Source: Candidatus Omnitrophota bacterium | GTDB lineage: Bacteria > Omnitrophota > Gorgyraeia > Gygaellales > Profunditerraquicolaceae | Length of the DNA stretch: 5,123 nucleotides | Direction of reading: 5' to 3' | NCBI GenBank assembly: GCA_016867095.1 | Contig: VGKK01000085.1 | Location: 1 to 5,123, forward strand | Part shown: piece by piece, positions 3,367 through 5,123 of the stretch | Layout of the letters: each line of letters starts with the position of its first letter | How positions within the stretch are numbered: position 1 is the first letter of the stretch | Position numbers and translations under genes: made by a program | The notes under the pieces: generated by a model | The model's input: the letters and a program-made list of their open reading frames with translations, nothing else | Told to the model about the DNA's origin: nothing | The model's database searches: none

Positions 3367-5123
3367 ATGAAAATATCCGGCAATAAAAGAGGAATGGTTT
3401 TACTCTTTGCTATTTTTATGATGGTGATTTTATTGGGGATAAGCTCTGCCATGGTAATGCGCGCGGTAAGCGTCGGCAAGGCCGGGATACATAAGGATTC
3501 CGGCGCGCGGGCCTTTTATGAGGCGGAGGCAGGCCTTTCCTATGCTTATGCTGAGGAATCCGGGAAGAATTTCAGCTGGTATACCCACGAAGATAAGGAT
3601 ACGCCTATAATTACCAGCCACGAAGTAACCCTGGGTTCAATTACCGTTAGTTTTCAACCGCCGGCCCCTCCCTTTGTTACTGCCAGCGCCGGTATAGACG
3701 CCCTTACCGGATGTTACAACGTAGCAGGAAGAAACTTTTTAGTAAAGACTTATCCCGAGCAGGTCATAAATCCGGATACAGGACAACCCGAATATACCGG
3801 GGTAACCATAGTGCATTCCCAGGCCACGATTAACGGCATCTCGCGCACCCTGGAATACCGCCTGGGCCGGGCCAGCGTTTATCAATACTTCTTTTTCTAT
3901 CCCGGCAATACCAATTTTAGCGGCGGCACGTATAACGGCCGTAATTACGGCGGTATCCACGTTAATGGCGATATCAATCTGACAGGTAGCACCAATCTTT
4001 ATTTCTTGACCAGCCTGACTTGCGGTTCCCAGGCAGCAGGCAGGGGTTTTATCCGGGTTCCCCAGCGCGACACCTATCTTGATTTAGCGGCTACTCCTGA
4101 TGGCGAAACCCCTGTACCCATACCGGCTGCGCCGGGAGTTCCCGGGCAATTACCCTGTCAATTTCATGATGGCATTAACTACTTTTTTTATAATCCTATT
4201 ACTACATTCAGGAGCGGCCCGGTCGGCTCTTATACCACCACGGTTTTACCCGCTTATCTTGATAATACCCTTTATCCCGGCGCAGCCTGGAATTATCCTA
4301 AATATAGGGGTACAAGCACAACGCCCTTACATTATAGGATTAACGATACCGACCTGAGGAATTTCGCCACCTACGAGGTAGATAATAATTGGAATGCGGC
4401 TAATCCAAATCTGAACTTGCTGGAGACAAGCAAAAGCATTGAGGTCTCAGGCATAGGCACTGCCACAGAATTAAGCATGTTTAATACCTTGAGAAGCAGC
4501 GGCACCGCGGAACAATGGGCCCAGTTCTGGAATGCCTGGAGAAGCAATCATTCCAATGATTATCAGGCTGAACGCTCAGCCGGGATATTCACCGGCGGCC
4601 AGGACTGGGAGCGCAGGTTATTTGTGGCCTGGCAGAATTACTATCTACTTAACGGCATACCTCAAAGGACTTACAGCATAAACAGGGAGTGGTGGAATGA
4701 CCTGCGTTATGGCGAAGACCGCACCACTGTTGATTACCGGGCTCCGGCAGAAGCGATAAATGTTGCTACCGGCCAGGGGATAAACGCCTATTATATAAAT
4801 ACTGAACAGCAGGGTTCTGCCTGGCAGACGTATTTGGCGGCTAATCGCTTTAATGTTGCCGGCGAGAATAGGACTTTGATTCAGGACAGGAGCCAGGGCG
4901 CCAGCCATGTGGATACTGGCGACCTGATGGGAAGCACCCCAGACCAGAACGTAGTCAGGCAGAAGGCTCTTGCCGGCGGAATATATATCGGCCTGGATGA
5001 CGCCGGTGATTTTCAAAATCCGATTGCCGAATGTACGAGCGAAAAACAGTTTTACAATGCCGCTTATCCTGCTTCAGACGGAAGCGTCTACACCGGTTAT
5101 TATCAGTATAAACCGAGCAGTGT
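3367..5123 (+). CDS. Large PilX-like surface protein with pilin-type N-terminus (3' end outside window)
   Basis: The frame is open from ATG 3367 to the window edge, giving 585 codons with no stop. AAGGAG at 3354-3359, seven bases upstream, supports the start. Residues 1-8 are short and positively charged (ending NKR). A hydrophobic helix follows at about 10-31, then 'GARAFYEAEAGLSYAYAEE' (46-64). This combination is typical of the PilX N-terminal domain found in minor pilins and related proteins. A prepilin-peptidase cut is possible after G9, but position +5 is Phe, not the usual Glu; GspK/PilX-type proteins also often lack that Glu. The remainder is Tyr/Asn/Gly-rich and exported-looking, with 'YGGIHVNGDINLTGSTN' (194-210), a Trp-rich stretch (seven Trp at 384-443) and only four Cys (116, 219, 264, 556). 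It is far larger than a normal minor pilin (under about 250 residues). It probably sits at or beyond the inner membrane, as a tip or minor pilus component or an anchored surface protein. The exact role is unknown. Confidence 0.85.
   Translation, partial: MKISGNKRGMVLLFAIFMMVILLGISSAMVMRAVSVGKAGIHKDSGARAFYEAEAGLSYAYAEESGKNFSWYTHEDKDTPIITSHEVTLGSITVSFQPPAPPFVTASAGIDALTGCYNVAGRNFLVKTYPEQVINPDTGQPEYTGVTIVHSQATINGISRTLEYRLGRASVYQYFFFYPGNTNFSGGTYNGRNYGGIHVNGDINLTGSTNLYFLTSLTCGSQAAGRGFIRVPQRDTYLDLAATPDGETPVPIPAAPGVPGQLPCQFHDGINYFFYNPITTFRSGPVGSYTTTVLPAYLDNTLYPGAAWNYPKYRGTSTTPLHYRINDTDLRNFATYEVDNNWNAANPNLNLLETSKSIEVSGIGTATELSMFNTLRSSGTAEQWAQFWNAWRSNHSNDYQAERSAGIFTGGQDWERRLFVAWQNYYLLNGIPQRTYSINREWWNDLRYGEDRTTVDYRAPAEAINVATGQGINAYYINTEQQGSAWQTYLAANRFNVAGENRTLIQDRSQGASHVDTGDLMGSTPDQNVVRQKALAGGIYIGLDDAGDFQNPIAECTSEKQFYNAAYPASDGSVYTGYYQYKPSS

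Noticed and set aside
4645..5016. 123-codon open frame on the minus strand
   Set aside because: It is the antisense shadow of the pilX-like gene, which has the better start, ribosome binding site and pilin-like N-terminus. The protein resembles nothing I recognise.

Overview
The window carries three complete genes and the 5' part of a fourth, and all four fit a membrane and cell-surface pilus or secretion theme. Reading left to right they are a GspF/PilC-type inner-membrane platform protein (+), a PhoB/OmpR-type response regulator (-), its partner membrane histidine kinase (-), and a large PilX-like protein with a pilin-type N-terminus (+). The last gene runs off the right edge without a stop.

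The source looks like a diderm (Gram-negative-type) bacterium with type IV pilus or type II secretion machinery, probably from an uncultured lineage. The GspF/PilC protein, the very large PilX-like protein with an 'IHVNGDINLTG' stretch, moderate GC with mixed AGG/CGC arginine codons, and small interspersed repeats remind me of Candidatus Omnitrophota. That is an impression only; no 16S or marker gene is present.

Layout. Bases 1-153 are a non-coding leader with an inverted cluster of 8-bp units. Bases 154-1362 are the gspF/pilC-like gene. Its last 15 bases overlap the tail of the convergent response-regulator gene (1348-2016, -), so no intergenic space or terminator separates them. The kinase gene (2022-2978, probably a TTG start) lies 5 bases upstream of the regulator, and the two form a kinase-first operon. 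Bases 2994-3366 are a divergent intergenic region. It holds a candidate kinase promoter, a roughly 120-bp imperfect palindrome of CGCAAA units, a tandem TTGTAAA direct repeat with 11-bp period, a GC-rich hairpin, and a good sigma-70-like promoter. The large surface-protein gene starts at 3367 with a strong ribosome binding site.

How the parts may work together (inference): the sensor is compact, with two membrane segments, a short outside loop and no HAMP domain, and it would phosphorylate the PhoB-like regulator. Regulators of this family bind tandem direct repeats about 11 bp apart. A repeat of exactly that geometry lies upstream of the pilX-like promoter, and a 10-mer from it recurs at the candidate kinase promoter. 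This suggests a local circuit controlling the pilin-like protein and the two-component system itself. No clearly new system is visible; the predicted regulatory circuit and the large, divergent pilin-like protein are the parts most worth following up.
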